7,180 nucleotides of DNA, taken from Roseburia sp. Lineage in GTDB: Bacteria; Bacillota; Clostridia; Lachnospirales; Lachnospiraceae. The notes under the pieces are model-generated. The model saw nothing but the letters and a program-made list of their open reading frames with translations. It had not been told where the DNA came from and did no database searches. The stretch is taken from positions 1-7,180 of the forward strand of contig JAGAIK010000003.1 in NCBI GenBank assembly GCA_017626625.1. The letters run 5' to 3'. Below, piece after piece: positions 5,755 to 7,180 of the stretch (within the stretch, counting starts at the first letter, position 1; each line of letters starts with the position of its first letter). Both the position numbers and the translations under genes were made by a program.

Positions 5755-6500
5755 TTCTTCTTCCGCCTCCAATATTCTTCATTCCTTGTTAATACCCTAT
5801 ATGCCCGCCATATCCCCCATGTATAGATTGCAAAACAACCGCCTATTCCCGATACCGCATCTCCTGACGCATACCATATATACTGCAAATCTTCCGGAAC
5901 CGTCCAATAGAAATCCGGCAAAAACAGAAATCCTATTAGAAATACAAATGAACCGCCCAATATCATTATCTTATACTTTTTCTTATTTTCCGCAAATGTC
6001 ACTCTTAATTGTTTCAACACTTCGGCATCAAAAACCAGTGGTTCTGTCCAAATCTTTTTATATTGATTGTCTGATATCATCATACTGATTATCAAAATAA
6101 TTGCAATAATTATGATAAATGTACTAATCACATCACCAACATTGTTATACATATTCATATAAGAAAACACACCAGACACACACGCCAACAGAAAACAAAT
6201 ACCTATTTTCATAAACTTTGATTTTTGATGTGCCAGAAAACTTTCTGCCAATTCGTTACTGACATACCAACCTTTTTCTGATATATCCTCTCCCGATTTT
6301 TCTTGTTCGTTTCCAACTAAATAGTCCAAGCTGACTTGATAAATCTGGCTTAACCGAATGATTTTTTCCATCTCCGGATAACCATTATCATTCTCCCATC
6401 GGCTGACAGCCTGTCTTGATACGCCTAACTGCTCTGCTAATTCCTCTTGAGACAAACCTGCCTCTTTTCTTGCTTTTTGTATCCTTTGTCCTAATGTCAT
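5751..6500 (-). CDS. XRE-family regulator with a four-helix membrane domain
   Basis: The 249-residue protein starts at the ATG at 6500, with AAAGGAG 9 nt upstream. Residues 5-62 are a Cro/C1-type helix-turn-helix domain: LSQEELAEQLGVSRQAVSRW is the core, followed by YPEMEKIIRLSQIYQVSLDYLV. A linker (about 63-96) leads to four predicted membrane segments at about 97-117, 122-143, 176-195 and 208-232, and a basic end (WRRKKK). DNA-binding regulators tethered to the membrane in this way are common in Clostridia, and their signals are mostly unknown. The gene heads an operon with the lipoprotein. Paired dyads around its likely -35 box suggest autoregulation. AT-rich codon use sets it apart from the oxidase operon. 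Confidence 0.88.
   Translation of the reverse strand: MTLGQRIQKARKEAGLSQEELAEQLGVSRQAVSRWENDNGYPEMEKIIRLSQIYQVSLDYLVGNEQEKSGEDISEKGWYVSNELAESFLAHQKSKFMKIGICFLLACVSGVFSYMNMYNNVGDVISTFIIIIAIILIISMMISDNQYKKIWTEPLVFDAEVLKQLRVTFAENKKKYKIMILGGSFVFLIGFLFLPDFYWTVPEDLQYIWYASGDAVSGIGGCFAIYTWGIWRAYRVLTRNEEYWRRKKK
5766..5770 (-). promoter_or_regulatory. Ribosome-binding site that sets the lipoprotein start
   Basis: GGAGG on the minus strand lies 11 nt before the ATG at 5754. A TTG in the same frame at 5772 would place this element inside the coding sequence and put MEAEEE ahead of the positively charged signal-peptide start, so the ATG is preferred. Confidence 0.6.
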
Positions 6501-6551
6501 ATATCACTACTCCTTTCTACTCCCTCAGCGTACCATTTTTCTCTTGTGAAT

Positions 6552-6580
6552 ACTATCAAAATGCAGTTGCAACTTCGCAA
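6552..6580 (-). promoter_or_regulatory. Likely promoter of the XRE regulator-lipoprotein operon
   Basis: On the minus strand, TTGCGA (-35, 6580-6575) and GATAGT (-10, 6557-6552) are exactly 17 bp apart, each with four of six consensus matches. Transcription would start near 6545, giving a leader of about 45 nt that includes the AAAGGAG ribosome-binding site. The match is moderate and unproven. Confidence 0.45.
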
Positions 6581-6600
6581 TTTTAAGTTGCAGCAACTGC
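6563..6600 (-). promoter_or_regulatory. Paired dyad operator over the XRE promoter
   Basis: Two palindromes of the same type, AGTTGCAACT (6565-6574) and AGTTGCAGCAACT (6586-6598), have centres about 22.5 bp apart, close to two helical turns. They lie on either side of the putative -35 box. As a larger unit, GCAGTTGCAACTT (6563-6575) and AAGTTGCAGCAACTGC (6585-6600) form an imperfect inverted repeat with a 3-base insertion and a 9-bp spacer. The position fits a repressor site, most simply for the XRE protein itself. The same sequence could also fold as a hairpin. Confidence 0.55.
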
Positions 6601-6704
6601 AAGTTCGTCTTCTATGATGAAATTAACCTATGACCATTTTGTATATTACACATATGTTACTATCTATTCTAATCACATCAATTCAATCTTTTTTCAATTT
6701 TGCC

Positions 6705-6733
6705 TTGAATCTTCTTCCGCTCCATATTATAAT
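6705..6733 (+). promoter_or_regulatory. Promoter of the plus-strand antitoxin RNA
   Basis: TTGAAT (6705-6710) and a perfect TATAAT (6728-6733) are separated by the ideal 17 bp. Transcription is expected to start near 6740. No open reading frame follows before the terminator at 6788-6824, so the product is a short untranslated RNA. Confidence 0.7.
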
Positions 6734-6739
6734 AAACAC

Positions 6740-6832
6740 AAAGAGAAGCAACCGCCTACAAAGTGGTAGCCTCGTAAGATGATTAAGATAAGTCACCTGT
6801 CCGGCTAAGACAAAGGTGGCTTATTTATTTTC
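6740..6832 (+). ncRNA. Putative antisense antitoxin RNA of a type I toxin-antitoxin pair
   Basis: The RNA is bounded by a consensus promoter and an intrinsic terminator, is about 90 nt long, and converges on the small toxin gene on the other strand. A 5' hairpin can form from ACCGC (6751-6755) and GTGGT (6763-6767) with loop CTACAAA; the 3' part is the terminator stem. Its 3' end overlaps the toxin stop codon and 3' untranslated region, as in RatA/txpA. A second region, CCGCCTACAAA at 6752-6762, matches 10 of 11 bases of 6880-6890 inside the toxin gene, so it could pair there in trans. The layout recalls both RatA/txpA and the par (fst) locus. Exact ends and function are inferred from sequence only. 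Confidence 0.65.
6788..6824 (+). terminator. Intrinsic terminator of the antitoxin RNA, perhaps bidirectional
   Basis: An 11-bp stem pairs 6788-6798 with 6814-6824 (one G-U pair), with a smaller inner stem GTC/GAC (6799-6801 and 6809-6811). TTATTTTC follows on the plus strand. On the minus strand the hairpin sits just past the toxin stop codon, so it may also end the toxin mRNA, although the U-tract there is poor. Confidence 0.75.
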
Positions 6833-6920
6833 GCTTGTTGTTCCTATCTATGTAGGCAAGCAGTGCAATGAGGAAAGAGCCGCCTAAAAACAACAGGCTT
6901 AACACTTCGTATATATCCAT
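6825..6920 (-). CDS. Small holin-like membrane toxin (type I toxin-antitoxin), 31 residues
   Basis: A 31-codon gene starts at the ATG at 6920 with a strong GGGGAGG Shine-Dalgarno. The product starts MDIYEVLSLLFLGG, has one hydrophobic helix (about residues 6-24), and ends in a charged tail, IDRNNKRK. This M-x-x-YE-x-L opening with a single helix and basic end is typical of putative holin-like toxins (the TxpA/BsrG-type group). Such peptides insert in the membrane and stop growth when not held down by an antisense RNA. A convergent plus-strand RNA overlaps its 3' end, and the ribosome-binding site can pair with an upstream element in the mRNA. All three traits fit a type I toxin. It could also be an inert relic; the reading frame is intact. 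Confidence 0.75.
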   Translation of the reverse strand: MDIYEVLSLLFLGGSFLIALLAYIDRNNKRK

Positions 6921-6928
6921 CAGCACCA

Positions 6929-6955
6929 CCTCCCCTCTTTTTCAAGTATGGGAGG
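6929..6955 (-). promoter_or_regulatory. Hairpin that can hide the toxin ribosome-binding site
   Basis: In the toxin mRNA, CCUCCC (minus strand, 6955-6950) is complementary to GGGAGG of the Shine-Dalgarno (6934-6929), with a 15-nt loop. Such sequestration limits toxin translation in BsrG-like systems. A second perfect hairpin in the leader, TTTAGC/GCTAAA with a 3-nt loop (6967-6981), lies just upstream. Confidence 0.55.
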
Positions 6956-7009
6956 CTGCCACCAGCTTTAGCTTGGCTAAACTTGTATTTGATTACTTCT
7001 CATGTTGGT

Positions 7010-7038
7010 AGTGTACCATAATTTGCATGTCACAACAA
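7010..7038 (-). promoter_or_regulatory. Likely promoter of the toxin gene
   Basis: On the minus strand TTGTTG (7038-7033) and TACACT (7015-7010) are 17 bp apart, and TGG immediately before the -10 makes it an extended type. The transcript would start near 7003, giving a leader of about 80 nt with the two hairpins noted above. The -35 match is weak. Confidence 0.45.
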
Positions 7039-7057
7039 TCTGATTTTTCTTGAAATT

Positions 7058-7180
7058 TCACCCCTTTAAAATATCAAATCTTTTCAATTCAGGGATTGCT
7101 CCATACTTTCCGATCATATAATTCTTCTCATAGTTTTCATCCTTACGAATACGGGAACCATCATCATCAACAAAGTCAGC
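7058..7180 (-). CDS. C-terminal end of an unrecognised protein (partial)
   Basis: Forty codons run from the right edge to a TGA at 7060-7058. The frame reads ADFVDDDGSRIRKDENY, then MIGKYGAIPELKRF, and ends DILKG. The amino-acid composition looks like a genuine soluble protein, with an acidic patch followed by a basic stretch. I do not recognise the family, and the start lies outside the window. It is on the same strand as the toxin gene, which has its own likely promoter in the 137-bp gap. No terminator is seen after the stop codon, so read-through into the toxin is possible. Confidence 0.6.
   Translation of the reverse strand, partial: ADFVDDDGSRIRKDENYEKNYMIGKYGAIPELKRFDILKG

Noticed and set aside
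5770..5772. TTG as the lipoprotein start
   Set aside because: It would put the GGAGG ribosome-binding site inside the gene and add acidic residues before the signal peptide; the ATG at 5754 is better.
7051..7060. Perfect 10-bp palindrome TGAAATTTCA at the end of the right-hand gene
   Set aside because: It is short, AT-rich and overlaps a stop codon, with no partner site or terminator features.

Overview
The window looks like chromosomal DNA of a Gram-positive anaerobe of class Clostridia, probably Lachnospiraceae. The clues are Shine-Dalgarno-led genes almost all on the minus strand, a CBS-domain gene start, a DUF2935 protein, a membrane-anchored XRE regulator and a small holin-like toxin of a kind common in that group. 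The assignment is inferred from protein style; no search was run.

Layout from left to right: (1) 1-76 holds the start of a CBS-domain gene leaving the window. (2) 77-377 is non-coding. It holds a weak promoter for that gene, a strong hairpin at 214-242, and most of a degenerate 4 x 31-bp tandem repeat that runs into the end of the next gene. (3) 378-4323 is a very large multicopper oxidase gene of three tandem two-cupredoxin modules. It is split by a +1 frameshift near 3231; restored, it would encode about 1314 residues. All ten His and the Cys of a type 1 site plus trinuclear copper cluster are present, but in an unusual order: motifs L3/L4 are in domain 2 and L1/L2 in domain 3. Between them lies a Cys/Glu-rich array of six 12-residue repeats. 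(4) 4325-5236 encodes a two-repeat, ferritin-like DUF2935 protein one base upstream of the oxidase, so the two form an operon. (5) 5311-6500 is a second operon: a membrane-anchored XRE regulator followed, with an ATGA overlap, by a small lipoprotein. Its putative promoter carries two dyads of the AGTTGC/GCAACT type two helical turns apart. (6) 6705-7038 looks like a type I toxin-antitoxin locus: a 31-residue membrane toxin on the minus strand and a convergent plus-strand RNA of about 90 nt with its own promoter and terminator. The RNA's hairpin loop matches an 11-nt stretch of the toxin coding region at 10 of 11 positions. (7) 7058-7180 is the C-terminal end of an unrecognised gene.

How the genes may work together: the oxidase and DUF2935 protein probably act in metal (Cu/Mn/Fe) or oxygen chemistry. 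The absence of a signal peptide fits a cytoplasmic or spore-layer protein. The regulator and lipoprotein form a self-contained, AT-richer unit. The toxin-antitoxin locus is independent and may mark a mobile or variable boundary. If the frameshift is real, the oxidase is inactive in this strain; if it is a sequencing error, the gene is intact.
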